Made by a program: the position numbers and the translations under genes
The notes under the pieces: generated by a model
Seen by the model: only the letters and a program-made list of their open reading frames with translations
Told to the model about the DNA's origin: nothing
The model's database searches: none
Part shown: piece by piece, positions 54,347 through 63,627 of the stretch
How positions within the stretch are numbered: the stretch's first letter is position 1
Layout of the letters: every line of letters starts with the position of its first letter
From: Gammaproteobacteria bacterium
GTDB taxonomy: Bacteria; Pseudomonadota; Gammaproteobacteria; Steroidobacterales; Rariloculaceae
Reading direction: 5' to 3'
Assembly (NCBI GenBank): GCA_022825505.1
Contig: JAJDWR010000027.1
Location: 62,001-126,000 of the forward strand
DNA length: 64,000 nt

Positions 54347-56173
54347 ATGTTCCGGTTACGTTTTTTCGCCAGTGCCGGCGCCCGGTTTGCGGTGAAGTCG
54401 GCGATGCCCGGCGCGGTCGCGCTCGCCGCGGCGCTCCTTGGAGCCTGCGCCGCCACCGGCCCGGTATCGAATCCCCGCATGGACCTGGATTCCCATCTGC
54501 TGATGGCGGAGATATCCCGGGAGCGGGAACAATTCGACGCAGCGGTGACGCATTTCCTTGAAGCGGCGCTGATATCCGACAATCCGCAACTGGCCGAGCT
54601 GACCGCGGAACTCGCTCAACAGACCAACCTGTCCGACGTCGGTCTGAGGGCGGTCCAGCGCTGGCTGGAGCTGAACGCGGAAGCCAACCGCGCCTGGCTG
54701 TACATGGGCGTCTTCAGGGTACGTTTGGGCCAACTGGATCGGGCGCTTGCGGACTTCGGCAACTTTGTCGCCGGGGCCGAGAACGAAGCGGCGGCTGTGG
54801 CGCGAAGCATCCAAGCGCTGGCCGAGGAGTCGGACGCGGATGCGGCCCTGGTCGTGGTGCGCGGCCTGGTGGAAGACCATCCCGACATCGCCGAAGGGCA
54901 CTACGGGCTGGCCAGGCTGGCCCTTCGCAGCGGCGACTACGACACGGTGCTGGCACACTCCGAGTTGGCAGCGGAGATCAGCCCCGAGTGGGTGGAAGCG
55001 CGCATGCTGTACGCGCGCTCGCTGCTGCTGACCGGGAGCGACGAGAACGGCCTGGCGCTGGCGCGGCAACTGGCCGCCGACGAACCCCGGCTGGAAGTGC
55101 GGCTGCAGTATGCGGAACTGCTGCTGTCCAGCGGCGCGACCGAAGAGGCCCGGGAGCTGCTGGAGGAGATACTTGTCGAGAGCCCGGGACTGACGGAGGC
55201 GGTCCGGGCGCTGGCGTTCCTGATGTTGTCCGACGGCGATCTGGACGAGTCGCGCGAGCGGTTCAACGAGATTCGCACGGACCCGCGCTTTCGCGACGAG
55301 TCCTTCTACTACCTGGGCCGAATCGCCGAGATGCAGGACGAGCACCTGCAGGCGATGCGGCACTATTCCAGGGTGGTGGAGGGAGCCAACGCGGTGGATG
55401 CGCAGCTACGGGTCGCGCAACTGCTCTACGTCGACCTGGAAGATCCCGATGGCGCCCTGAGGCACCTGCGCGAATTCGGAATTGCCAACCCCCAGTACGT
55501 CACCGACATGCTGTTGGGTCAGGGGGAGATACTCGTGCGTCTCGACCGCGAGGCGGATGCGATCCAGCTCCTGGTGGAGGAGCTCGAGCGCAGTCCGGAT
55601 GACGGGCGGCTCCACGACGCCAACGTGCAACTGCACCTGATCCTGGCCCAGGACGCCGTGGAGGAGGAGCGCTACGGCGAGGCCGACCGGGTGCTGAACC
55701 GGGTGCTCAACAGCTATCCCGGAAATCCGTCGGTTAGATACGCCAGGGCGCTGCTGTTCCAGGAGCGGGGCCGCTTGCGGCGGTCGGCGACTGCGTTGGA
55801 GCAGTTGGTCGAAGACTATCCGGAGGATGCGGGCTTTCTCAATGCACTGGGATACCTGCTGACCGATGAACTGGGCCGCCATGACGAGGCCTTGCCATAC
55901 CTTCGCAAGGCGCTGGCGGCGGAGCCCGACAATCCCGCCATCATCGACAGCATGGGCTGGGTCCTGTTCCATCTGGGCGAGCTCGATTCCGCGCTGGATT
56001 ACCTGGAGCGCGCATTCGCGCTGTTTCCGGATCCCGAAGTCGCCGCGCATATCGTCGACACCCACTGGGCTCTGGGGAACCGGGAGCAGGCACTGCAACT
56101 GCTCGACGAGTCGCTGGTGGACCATGCCGACAGCGAGCACCTGCTGGAGGTACAGCAGCGGCTGGCACAATGA
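54347..56173 (+). CDS. tetratricopeptide repeat lipoprotein
   Basis: 608 residues. A lipoprotein signal ends at LLGAC with cysteine 34, so the protein is probably anchored on the periplasmic side of a membrane. The body is about a dozen TPR-like helical pairs (for example [39 protein letters not shown]). This TPR protein is regularly found before lolB in Gammaproteobacteria and its function is not established. It overlaps lolB by four bases (ATGA), which suggests linked expression and perhaps a role in lipoprotein or envelope assembly. Confidence 0.9.
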   Translation: MFRLRFFASAGARFAVKSAMPGAVALAAALLGACAATGPVSNPRMDLDSHLLMAEISREREQFDAAVTHFLEAALISDNPQLAELTAELAQQTNLSDVGLRAVQRWLELNAEANRAWLYMGVFRVRLGQLDRALADFGNFVAGAENEAAAVARSIQALAEESDADAALVVVRGLVEDHPDIAEGHYGLARLALRSGDYDTVLAHSELAAEISPEWVEARMLYARSLLLTGSDENGLALARQLAADEPRLEVRLQYAELLLSSGATEEARELLEEILVESPGLTEAVRALAFLMLSDGDLDESRERFNEIRTDPRFRDESFYYLGRIAEMQDEHLQAMRHYSRVVEGANAVDAQLRVAQLLYVDLEDPDGALRHLREFGIANPQYVTDMLLGQGEILVRLDREADAIQLLVEELERSPDDGRLHDANVQLHLILAQDAVEEERYGEADRVLNRVLNSYPGNPSVRYARALLFQERGRLRRSATALEQLVEDYPEDAGFLNALGYLLTDELGRHDEALPYLRKALAAEPDNPAIIDSMGWVLFHLGELDSALDYLERAFALFPDPEVAAHIVDTHWALGNREQALQLLDESLVDHADSEHLLEVQQRLAQ

Positions 56174-56889
56174 GTGGCACCGGCCCTCGGCCCTTGTGGA
56201 CGGGAGCCGCCGCGCCGCCGCGGCGCTCTCGGCAGGGGTTGCCCGGATGCCATCGGCGGCGGTTGCCCGGGCACAAGCGCGGGCTGCGCGCGTTCCTGAC
56301 CGCCGGGATGGCCGGCATTCTGGCCGGCGGCTGCGGAACGTTGCCTACCGCGGGGGAGGGCGGCGCCGCCTCGGACGGCCTCGATTACGAGGAGCGGCGA
56401 TCGCGCCTGCTGGAAACGCCCGATTGGCGCATGGACGGGCGCATCGCGGTCAACACCGGGGCGGAGGCGTTCCAGGGGCGGTTCCGGTGGCGTCAGGCCG
56501 GCGGCGAGGTCGAGCTTTCGATCAGCAACCCGCTGGGGATGAGCCTGCTGCAGGTCAGCGGCCCGCCGGACCGGCTCACGGTGACGGCCCGCGGCAAGAC
56601 CTGGGAACTGGCGGACCCGGAGCCGGAATTGTCTGACATGCTGGGCTGGTGGCTGCCGGTAAGGAGTCTCGATGCCTGGCTGCTGGGGCATGCGGACCCG
56701 GATTTCGGCGCGGATCAGCAGCTCAACCCCACTGGAACCGAGCTCAGGACACTGGATCAGCGCCTTTGGCGCCTCACGTACCAGAGCTATCGGCTGCACC
56801 AGGGATTGCTGCTGCCGAGGCGCATCGACCTGGCCCACGGTGAGCTGGAATTGCGGGTCATCGTGGACGGCTGGCAGCCTTCGTCTTGA
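56170..56889 (+). CDS. lolB: outer-membrane lipoprotein receptor LolB
   Basis: Accepts lipoproteins from LolA and inserts them in the outer membrane; 239 residues. Lipobox ILAGGC places the acylated cysteine at 55. That leaves a very long, basic leader (54 residues), so a later start, such as TTG at 56263, is possible, though the ATG at 56170 is coupled to the upstream gene. The mature part has DWRMDGRIAV, FRWRQAGGEVELSISNPLG and LLLPRRIDL, typical of the family. ispE, which often follows, is absent; a tRNA comes next. Confidence 0.9.
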   Translation: MSGTGPRPLWTGAAAPPRRSRQGLPGCHRRRLPGHKRGLRAFLTAGMAGILAGGCGTLPTAGEGGAASDGLDYEERRSRLLETPDWRMDGRIAVNTGAEAFQGRFRWRQAGGEVELSISNPLGMSLLQVSGPPDRLTVTARGKTWELADPEPELSDMLGWWLPVRSLDAWLLGHADPDFGADQQLNPTGTELRTLDQRLWRLTYQSYRLHQGLLLPRRIDLAHGELELRVIVDGWQPSS

Positions 56890-56923
56890 ACTCGGTTGCC
56901 GCACCGCATCACAATACGCGGGT

Positions 56924-56998
56924 TGGGGTGTAGCCAAGCGGTAAGGCAACGGGTTTTGATCCCGTGATTCGCAGGTTCGAATCCTGCCACCCCAGCCA
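56924..56998 (+). tRNA. tRNA-Gln (anticodon TTG)
   Basis: A 75-base cloverleaf: acceptor TGGGGTG/CACCCCA, anticodon stem ACGGG/CCCGT around loop TTTTGAT (anticodon TTG), T-arm GCAGGTTCGAATCCTGC and an encoded CCA end. Its position ahead of prs is conserved in Gammaproteobacteria. Confidence 0.97.
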
Positions 56999-57043
56999 TT
57001 CATTGCGGATTGGATTTCAGCCACAGGCTGCCAGGAGGTCGGT

Positions 57044-57997
57044 TTGGATCCGGGAACAGTAACCGTATTGTCGGGCAATGCGCATCCGGCGCTTGCCCAG
57101 GATATTTGCCGCCATCTGCACGTGCCCCTGGGCCGCATGAACGTCGGCCGCTTCAGTGACGGCGAAGTCATGGTCGAGATCATGGAGAACATTCGCGGCC
57201 GTGAGGTCTACCTGGTGCAGTCCACCTGCCCGCCGGTGAACGAGAACCTGGTGGAACTGCTGGTCATGACCGATGCGGTCAAGCGCGCCTCGGCGGCCAG
57301 GGTGACCGCGCTCATCCCGTACTTCGGCTACGCCCGCCAGGACCGCCGGCCGCGCGCCAACCGCGTGCCCATATCCGCCAAGCTGATGGCGCAACTCATC
57401 GGCAAGGCCGGCGTGGACCGGGTGCTGACGGTGGACCTGCACGCCGACCAGATTCAGGGGTTCTTCGATATTCCGGTTGACAACGTCTATGCGTCGCCGG
57501 TCCTGCTCGGCGACGCCTGGAAGCAGAAGTACGACCCCATGGTGGTGGTTTCCCCGGACGTGGGCGGAGTGGTCCGCGCGCGCGCCCTGGCCAAGCGCCT
57601 GGACGACGCCGACCTCGCCATCATCGACAAGCGCCGCCCGAGGGCCAACATGGCCGAGGTGATGAACGTGATCGGCGAGGTGGAAGGCAAGGTCTGCATC
57701 CTCATCGACGACATGGTGGATACCGCCGGCACGCTGTGCATCGCGGCGCAGACCCTCAAGGAGCGGGGCGCGGTGCGCGTGGTGGCCTATATCACCCATC
57801 CGGTGCTCTCGGGCCCGGCCGTGGGGCGCATCTCGGACTCGGTGCTCGACGAACTGGTCGTGACCGACACCATTCCGCTGAATAAGGAGGCCCGGGCCTG
57901 CGACCGGATACGCCAGCTCAGCGTCGGCGAACTGCTTGCCGAGACCATGCGCCGAATCAGCGACGCCGAATCGGTCAGTTCCCTGTACGTGGACTAG
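57044..57997 (+). CDS. prs: ribose-phosphate pyrophosphokinase
   Basis: Makes PRPP from ribose 5-phosphate and ATP for nucleotide, histidine and NAD synthesis; 317 residues. The start is TTG at 57044, supported by AGGAGG 7 bases upstream. Motifs include [46 protein letters not shown] and the PRPP loop [15 protein letters not shown] made here also feeds NadC in the pathway whose first genes are at 15142-17801. Confidence 0.97.
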   Translation: MDPGTVTVLSGNAHPALAQDICRHLHVPLGRMNVGRFSDGEVMVEIMENIRGREVYLVQSTCPPVNENLVELLVMTDAVKRASAARVTALIPYFGYARQDRRPRANRVPISAKLMAQLIGKAGVDRVLTVDLHADQIQGFFDIPVDNVYASPVLLGDAWKQKYDPMVVVSPDVGGVVRARALAKRLDDADLAIIDKRRPRANMAEVMNVIGEVEGKVCILIDDMVDTAGTLCIAAQTLKERGAVRVVAYITHPVLSGPAVGRISDSVLDELVVTDTIPLNKEARACDRIRQLSVGELLAETMRRISDAESVSSLYVD

Positions 57998-58039
57998 CCA
58001 TCGCTGGTAATATCCTGCGCCCGCTGACGGGAGAGCGAG

Positions 58040-58720
58040 ATGAGCACCGGATTCGCGCTGGATGTCGAGAACAGGCCCGACCTGGGCACGGGCAGCAGCC
58101 GGCGACTGCGCAGGCAGGGCAAGGTGCCCGCCATCATCTACGGCGGCGGCCGCAAGCCGCGGGCCGTGGTCCTGGACCATGCCCGGCTGCTCCGGGAAAT
58201 GGAGCAGGAAGCGTTCCATACGAGCATCCTCACGCTGACGCTGGGGGAGGTTTCGCAACCGGTGGTGGTCAAGGACCTGCAGCGTCACCCTTCCAGGCGG
58301 CAGGTGCTGCACCTGGACTTTCTGCGGATCCGCGAGGACGAGAAAATCAGCCTCAACGTGCCGCTGCATTTTCTGGGCGGGGACGTCTCCGTGGGCGTCA
58401 GGGAGCAGGGCGGCGAAGTCTCGGTTCAGCTCACCGAGGTCGAGGTAAGCTGTCTGCCCAAAGACTTGCCCGAGAATATCGAAGTCGACATTTCGGAACT
58501 GGAACTGAACCAGCGTTTGCATCTGACTGACATCGAGATCCCGGAGGGCGTGGAATTGCCCGCGCTGGGACAGGACTTCGATCCGTCCATAGTCACCATC
58601 ATCCCGCGGCGCCGGGAGGAAGAGGACGAAGTGCCGGAACTCGAGGAAGAACTGGAACTGTTGGTGCCGGACGAGGAAGAAGATGCGGAGGCTGCGGAGG
58701 AGGACGAAACCTCCGAGTAG
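58040..58720 (+). CDS. rplY: 50S ribosomal protein L25/general stress protein Ctc
   Basis: 5S rRNA-binding protein, long TL5/CTC form, 226 residues. The N-terminal L25 domain has SSRRLRRQGKVPAIIYGGG and VKDLQRHPSRRQVLHLDFLR; the second beta domain covers about 100-190. The last 35 residues are almost entirely acidic (E/D-rich), a tail common in this branch. It follows prs and precedes pth in conserved order. Confidence 0.95.
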   Translation: MSTGFALDVENRPDLGTGSSRRLRRQGKVPAIIYGGGRKPRAVVLDHARLLREMEQEAFHTSILTLTLGEVSQPVVVKDLQRHPSRRQVLHLDFLRIREDEKISLNVPLHFLGGDVSVGVREQGGEVSVQLTEVEVSCLPKDLPENIEVDISELELNQRLHLTDIEIPEGVELPALGQDFDPSIVTIIPRRREEEDEVPELEEELELLVPDEEEDAEAAEEDETSE

Positions 58721-58847
58721 CGCGGCGCCGGCTGCAGCCTGTGGCAGGAGTTGGCCGAATGCCGCGGGACTTTTTCCACGGCCTGCCTGGAGCCCGGCAC
58801 GTACGTTCGCGCAGTCCCGGTGGCTGGATTCGGAACAGGAGTCCGGC

Positions 58848-59477
58848 ATGGAAGATTCTTTGGAACTTGTAGTCGGTCTCGGCAACCCGGGCCTGGAGCA
58901 CCGCCGTGCGCGTCACAACGCCGGTTTCTGGTTCGTGGACCTGCTGGCGCAGCGGCACGGCGGCAAATTCCGGGCGCGACGCCGGCTCTACGGCGACACA
59001 GTCGAAATTACGATCCAGGGCCGCCGGATACGCCTGCTCAAGCCCATGACCTACATGAACGACAGCGGCAGGGCCGTGGCCGCGACCACCGCGTACTACA
59101 AGACACCGGTCGAACGGACACTCGTGGTCTACGACGAACTGGATCTCGTACCGGGCCGCGCCAAGCTTCGTTTCAACGGCGGACCCGGCGGGCACAACGG
59201 CGTGCGCAACGTGGCCGAGTGCGTCGGCAGGGACTTCTGGCGGTTACGCCTGGGTATCGGCCATCCCGGTCCGGGGCGCAGGGAGCAGGTCATCGGCTAC
59301 GTGCTGAGGCGTCCGCCGGCCGACGAGCACGGGGCCATCCTCGATGCCGTGCTCGCCTCGGCCGATGCGCTGGAGGTGTTCCTGGACAAGGGCGCGGAGC
59401 GGGCGAAGACCCAGTTGCACAGCCGGCAGCTTGAGGGTCCGGTGCCCGGCGACGACGGCCCGGAAGCGGCCGGTTAG
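58848..59477 (+). CDS. pth: peptidyl-tRNA hydrolase
   Basis: Recycles peptidyl-tRNA dropped by ribosomes; 209 residues. It shows VVGLGNPGLEHRRARHNAGF with the catalytic histidine, LLKPMTYMNDSGRAV, and YDELDLVPGRAKLRFNGGPG with the conserved aspartate, followed by GHNGVRNV. I chose the ATG at 58848 with AGGAG upstream; the longer frame is unlike the family. A 127-base gap separates it from rplY, without recognisable features. Confidence 0.96.
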   Translation: MEDSLELVVGLGNPGLEHRRARHNAGFWFVDLLAQRHGGKFRARRRLYGDTVEITIQGRRIRLLKPMTYMNDSGRAVAATTAYYKTPVERTLVVYDELDLVPGRAKLRFNGGPGGHNGVRNVAECVGRDFWRLRLGIGHPGPGRREQVIGYVLRRPPADEHGAILDAVLASADALEVFLDKGAERAKTQLHSRQLEGPVPGDDGPEAAG

Positions 59478-59491
59478 CCGCCCCGGGGCTC

Positions 59492-60583
59492 GTGGGAATC
59501 AAGTGCGGTCTTGTCGGCCTGCCCAACGTGGGCAAGTCGACGCTGTTCAACGCGCTCACCGCCATGGAGGTGCCCGCCGAAAACTATCCCTTCTGTACGG
59601 TGGACCCGAACATCGGCATCGTCGGTGTGCCCGACCTCAACCTTGAGCGGATTGCAAAGATTTCCGAAACGCGCAACACGGTTCCCGCGGCCGTCGAGTT
59701 TGTGGACGTCGCTGGCCTCGTGCATGGCGCCTCGCGAGGCGAGGGCTTGGGCAACCGGTTTCTCGCGCATCTTCGGGAAGCCGATGCCATCGTCCACGTG
59801 GTCCGGTGTTTTGCTGGCACCGGTGTGGCTCACGTCTCGGGAACGGTCGATCCGGCATCGGACATGGAGATTATCGACACGGAGCTGCTGCTGGCGGACC
59901 TGGAAACCCTTACCCGGGCGGTGGAAAAGGCGGAGCGAACCGCCAGGACCGCCCAGCCCGACGCAATCGCCTGGCTTGAACTGGTCAGGCAGGTGGAAGG
60001 CGAGGTGTCGGTCGGCCGCGCCGCGAGGGACGTCGCGGTGACACCCGAACAACGCGCCAAACTGGATGTTCTTCAGCTCCTTACGGCCAAACCCATCATG
60101 TACGCGGCCAATGTATCGGAGTCCGCGCTCCCTGATGCGGCCGAGGCGGAGCCAGTATTGGCGCGCGCTGCAACCGATGGCGTTCCCGCCGTGGTCATCT
60201 GTGCGACCTTCGAGGCCGCTCTGGCGGAATTGCCGGAAGAGGACCGTGAGCTGTTCCTGGAAGAAATGGGGCTGTCGGAATCCGCGCTGAACCGAATGAT
60301 CGACGCGGCGTACGGACTGCTGCGCCTGTTGACCTTCTACACGGTGAACGAGAAGGAAGCTCATGCATGGACGGTGCCCGAGGGCGCCACGGCCTATGAG
60401 GCGGCAGGCAGAATTCACACGGATTTTCAACGCGGGTTCATCCGCGCCGAAGTGGTGCCGGTGGACCTGTTTCTCGCGCGGGGCGGCGAGCAGGCCGCCC
60501 GGGAGTCGGGGGAGTTGCGGCTTGAAGGGCGGGGCTACCGGGTCGCCGCCGGGGATGTGATCAAGTTCCGCTTCAACGTGTGA
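59492..60583 (+). CDS. ychF: YchF/OLA1-family ATPase
   Basis: P-loop protein of the Obg branch, 363 residues, with ribosome- and stress-linked roles. It starts at GTG 59492 (MGIKCGLVGLPNVGKSTLFN, P-loop). G2/G3 features follow (VEFVDVAGLVHGASRGEGLG), and the base-specificity motif is NVSE in place of NKxD, which explains ATP rather than GTP preference in this family. A TGS domain ends the protein (HTDFQRGFIRAEVVP). Beyond it the gene content changes to accessory genes. Confidence 0.96.
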   Translation: MGIKCGLVGLPNVGKSTLFNALTAMEVPAENYPFCTVDPNIGIVGVPDLNLERIAKISETRNTVPAAVEFVDVAGLVHGASRGEGLGNRFLAHLREADAIVHVVRCFAGTGVAHVSGTVDPASDMEIIDTELLLADLETLTRAVEKAERTARTAQPDAIAWLELVRQVEGEVSVGRAARDVAVTPEQRAKLDVLQLLTAKPIMYAANVSESALPDAAEAEPVLARAATDGVPAVVICATFEAALAELPEEDRELFLEEMGLSESALNRMIDAAYGLLRLLTFYTVNEKEAHAWTVPEGATAYEAAGRIHTDFQRGFIRAEVVPVDLFLARGGEQAARESGELRLEGRGYRVAAGDVIKFRFNV

Positions 60584-60629
60584 CGGTGGGTGTGCGCAGA
60601 CAACCCTTGCACGCTAAATCGACATTGCA

Positions 60630-61496
60630 TCAAGATTCTCTAAGCCAAACGTTCATGTGGCTCCTGATCCTTAGGGGAGGTTCGATCTCGTACTCCACAA
60701 ATGTGTGATCGTCGACGGCATCGGGGCACATTGCATTCGCATCAACATGCTCCTTGCGCTGTATGGTTGCCCATTCGTGGTCGCAAGGCGGACGGTAGCC
60801 TGGCCAAGGTAATGCGCCATCCGGATCAGGCGGACCCCAGCCCCCGAGAAGCAGGATTTTCGGACGGCCGGCAGGATTAGAGAGAACGCATTGCGGGAAT
60901 ATTCCGCCGGGATCTTCAAAAATTTCTGGCCGGCCAGACTGAATTACGGCAACGGCCTCTGGGGCGATGGACTCCGCCATGTACAGCTTCAGAAATGTGT
61001 GCACAGCTTCCGCGCGGATGACCAGGAAGCTAAACCGGCTCGGGCCATGGCGGCGCCCGAATCTCGCCTGACGTTCAAACACGAGCCAATCGCAGAAAAA
61101 CGATGCCTCACCGCGAGGGGGAAGTTCTCGGTACCATTTCTCGCCGAGCTGGCGAGCCAGTACGTCTCGAACCGCCGTGGGCGGGTGCCGGTATCGAAAC
61201 AGCTCCTTCCGCGTCACCTCACGCCTGTCAACGATTTCATAGCCTTTGAAACCCTCATAGTCCCTGAACTCACGTCGCTCCAACTCGCGCGCCAGTGCGT
61301 CGCGATTGAATTCGCCAACCAAATCGATGTCGACGTAGACAAAGCTGTGCACGCAGCCCGCCAGACGCTTGACGGGATCGCCGTCTAGTCCCGAGGCGGG
61401 GTAGTAGAGTGAGTCGCGGAGAATATCCTGCAACGGAAACGGTTCATGATTCATCGTCTCCGGGGTCACCCGAGCCAACCAGCCGGGAACATTCAT
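60630..61496 (-). CDS. unknown protein, third gene of the UDG-like operon
   Basis: 288 residues; I do not recognise the family. It has no signal peptide or membrane segment. Notable stretches are YYPASGLDGDPVKRLAGCVH, SFVYVDIDLVGEFNRDALAR, EASFFCDWLVFERQARFG and KILLLGGWGPPDPDG. The ATG at 61496 overlaps the stop of the preceding UDG-like gene by four bases (ATGA), so both are made together. It may partner the two UDG-like proteins. A 46-base gap separates its end from ychF, which converges on it. Confidence 0.75.
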   Translation of the reverse strand: MNVPGWLARVTPETMNHEPFPLQDILRDSLYYPASGLDGDPVKRLAGCVHSFVYVDIDLVGEFNRDALARELERREFRDYEGFKGYEIVDRREVTRKELFRYRHPPTAVRDVLARQLGEKWYRELPPRGEASFFCDWLVFERQARFGRRHGPSRFSFLVIRAEAVHTFLKLYMAESIAPEAVAVIQSGRPEIFEDPGGIFPQCVLSNPAGRPKILLLGGWGPPDPDGALPWPGYRPPCDHEWATIQRKEHVDANAMCPDAVDDHTFVEYEIEPPLRIRSHMNVWLRES

Positions 61497-62290
61497 GACA
61501 GGCGCTGCTCCATTTGCGTGACCGCAGGCGCCACCTCGTGGACCCATCCTTCGTGAATCGACCGCCACGCCGGATTGTGTCCTGCCAGACCTGCCGCTTG
61601 TCTTGGGTGTACGAGCAGCAGCAACTTCAAACGTCGCCCCTCGACCTCAAGATCGTGCAACCGCCCATATGATTCCAGGTCCCTGCCATAGGCCCCGAGC
61701 GAACGTTCACTGCCAAACGCTGCTGTAAACCACTTGAGCGGCAGATCGCCCAATGTGATCAGGATGTCCGCCCTGGACTCGTGCAATTCGGCGGCAATCT
61801 CCGCCCGTCTGGGCGCATCCGTAAGCTTGTTCGGAACACGGGGCCACTTCGCCGGGGGTAACGCAAACCGCTGGGCAACTGGCGTGTAGCGGTCCTGGAC
61901 CGCAAGTAACTGGTGGGGATTCATGCAACTGTACGGCACCAGATCGCACAACCAAGCGTTTTCTCGCGTGAGCCCCAGCGGCGCCAAGTACTGCTCATCA
62001 AGGGACCGTCCGGAGGGGCCGTTAAGATGCTTGCTCGCGGGCACGAGGCGACCGGCTTCCGGCGGCACGTCTATCACCGACAGGATATCCTCGACCCCTT
62101 CTCCACGCCAGAATATGTATGGCTCCGACGCCACGCCCAGGGCTTTGATCACCTGTGCTCCCTCGGGGTCAACCCAACGGGCGTGAACCGCGCTAGCGTA
62201 GACTCCGAGCACGAATACACGCTTCGGTCCGCGGTCCTTCTGAACTACGCGCCGAATCGGCATCCCGAACGGAAAATTGCCCTCGCTCAT
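61493..62290 (-). CDS. uracil-DNA-glycosylase-superfamily-like protein (second gene)
   Basis: 265 residues. The order of RVFVLGVYASAVHARWVDPE, a central AWLCDLVPYSC, ADILITLGDLPLKWF and LLLLVHPRQAAG resembles the strand order of the UDG fold, where the first loop and the late His-Pro loop form the active site. The classical water-activating motif is not obvious, so enzymatic activity and the base removed are uncertain. It begins three bases after the previous gene and overlaps the next. Superfamily assignment is by pattern only. Confidence 0.6.
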   Translation of the reverse strand: MSEGNFPFGMPIRRVVQKDRGPKRVFVLGVYASAVHARWVDPEGAQVIKALGVASEPYIFWRGEGVEDILSVIDVPPEAGRLVPASKHLNGPSGRSLDEQYLAPLGLTRENAWLCDLVPYSCMNPHQLLAVQDRYTPVAQRFALPPAKWPRVPNKLTDAPRRAEIAAELHESRADILITLGDLPLKWFTAAFGSERSLGAYGRDLESYGRLHDLEVEGRRLKLLLLVHPRQAAGLAGHNPAWRSIHEGWVHEVAPAVTQMEQRLS

Positions 62291-62293
62291 ACA

Positions 62294-63133
62294 CTACCCA
62301 TCTGGACCGGGACCCCGACCGGCATTGCCCCGACGCAAAGCATCATAATGCCACTTGTCTGTGCCTGCGACGAAGCGCCCCGCCGTTCCCCACCCCGGCC
62401 ACGCTGGATGATGGCTTCGCCAGATCTCGGGCAACGACCCCTCATCGCGAGTCGCGGCGATCAACTCGAGAAACTCCTTGCGAATTTCCTCCGGCCATCG
62501 GAGAAACTCGGGGAGACGCCGACCGTGGAAGACGATGTGGGCGGGACGGAGCACCTTGATCTGGCCCAGCAGGAGGCGCTTCTCCGGCGGGCCATGGCGC
62601 CCGCCAACTCGGTGGCAGCGGTCCCACGCTCCCCGCATTGTTTTTCTTCCGAGCGTGACGAACTTGTAGAAGTTGGTCACTGCAGCGTGATCGAGGGGGT
62701 CTGCCGCAGGAGCGTCGGGACCTCTCCAGTGCTTCCAAATCTCCTTCGCCCGAAGCCCCCGATCCTTCACGCGGTCGAGATACCTGCAGTGCACGGTGCC
62801 AGGAAGTAGTTTTGCTGCCTGCAGACGCATTCCATTGTGATGGGGATTCTTCGGCCATCCATTCTCCCCGCCGCGACAGATCCAGTCCTCCAGCGGCTTG
62901 GGGCCCGGATCCGCCCCGATGTCCAGACTGACGAACAGAATGCCGTTATCAGGAGCATAGGCAGATCCAATCGCAGTGTAGCCGGCGAAGCGGTACTTGC
63001 CGTCGAGTTCTCCCGTGACAGGATCGACGCCATCTGCTCCTCCGGTACGGGAAGCCTTGACGAACTCGCGGTACTTGACGAGCAGCCTGTCACGCAACTC
63101 TTCAAAGTGAGAGTATTGAGACGATGGCTGCAT
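62294..63133 (-). CDS. divergent UDG-like protein (first gene)
   Basis: 279 residues, no signal or membrane segment. DNGILFVSLDIGADPGPKPL near residue 65 could be the first active-site loop of a UDG-fold protein, KVLRPAHIVFHGRRLPEFL a late central strand and SHHPAWPGWG the His-Pro loop. A large insertion with HHNGMRLQAAKLL lies between. It is the first gene of a tight three-gene run read leftwards. If both this and the next protein have the UDG fold, they form an unusual pair. Function unknown. Confidence 0.5.
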   Translation of the reverse strand: MQPSSQYSHFEELRDRLLVKYREFVKASRTGGADGVDPVTGELDGKYRFAGYTAIGSAYAPDNGILFVSLDIGADPGPKPLEDWICRGGENGWPKNPHHNGMRLQAAKLLPGTVHCRYLDRVKDRGLRAKEIWKHWRGPDAPAADPLDHAAVTNFYKFVTLGRKTMRGAWDRCHRVGGRHGPPEKRLLLGQIKVLRPAHIVFHGRRLPEFLRWPEEIRKEFLELIAATRDEGSLPEIWRSHHPAWPGWGTAGRFVAGTDKWHYDALRRGNAGRGPGPDG

Positions 63134-63627
63134 GGCGCGCAGTATAGTTCGGATTCGACTCCATCGTCGTCGGCTTAAGCATCTGATGCCACCATAGCGA
63201 TCTCCCGGGTTCGAATGACGTCACGGCGGTCGGGCGGATAGTGCGTATATGCGGCCCTTTGTCACCGGCTCAGAAAGATCACCGATGAATGGCAAGGAAC
63301 CTCGATGTGTTGGATAACGTGAGGTAGCTCAACAAGTTACATTAGACCGACTGTCACCGACAGAGGGGTTCCGTGGCCACATTGAATAACTCCGATTTTC
63401 CAGAGGCTCCGTCTTTTTTGGGCAATTTTTCTTCGGCGCTCTGAACTCCGTTCATCGAAAGGGTCAGGTGTTCGGGAATGCTGGTCAAGAACAAACCACC
63501 AAGAACCGCGGTGGCTGCCCGCTTAATCTTCAGCCCTTCGGACATCAGCCCAGGGGACACGATCTGATTTGTCATTGGCATCCGGGGTGTTAGCCTACGT
63601 CGAACCACCGGTTCCGGGTGTAGAGGC
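63134..63627. other. 494-base gap between the UDG-like operon and the right-edge gene
   Basis: No convincing gene. A minus-strand frame at 63354-63575 (73 codons, with one hydrophobic stretch AATAVLGGLFLTS) lacks a ribosome site and is weak. A small hairpin CTGTC-ACC-GACAG lies at 63351-63363. The region should hold the divergent promoters of the flanking genes, but I see no consensus pair. Confidence 0.4.

Noticed and set aside
63205-63220. tRNA fragment or attachment site (gggttcgaat)
   Set aside because: It resembles a T-loop but does not match the flanks of either tRNA in the window and has no paired stem.
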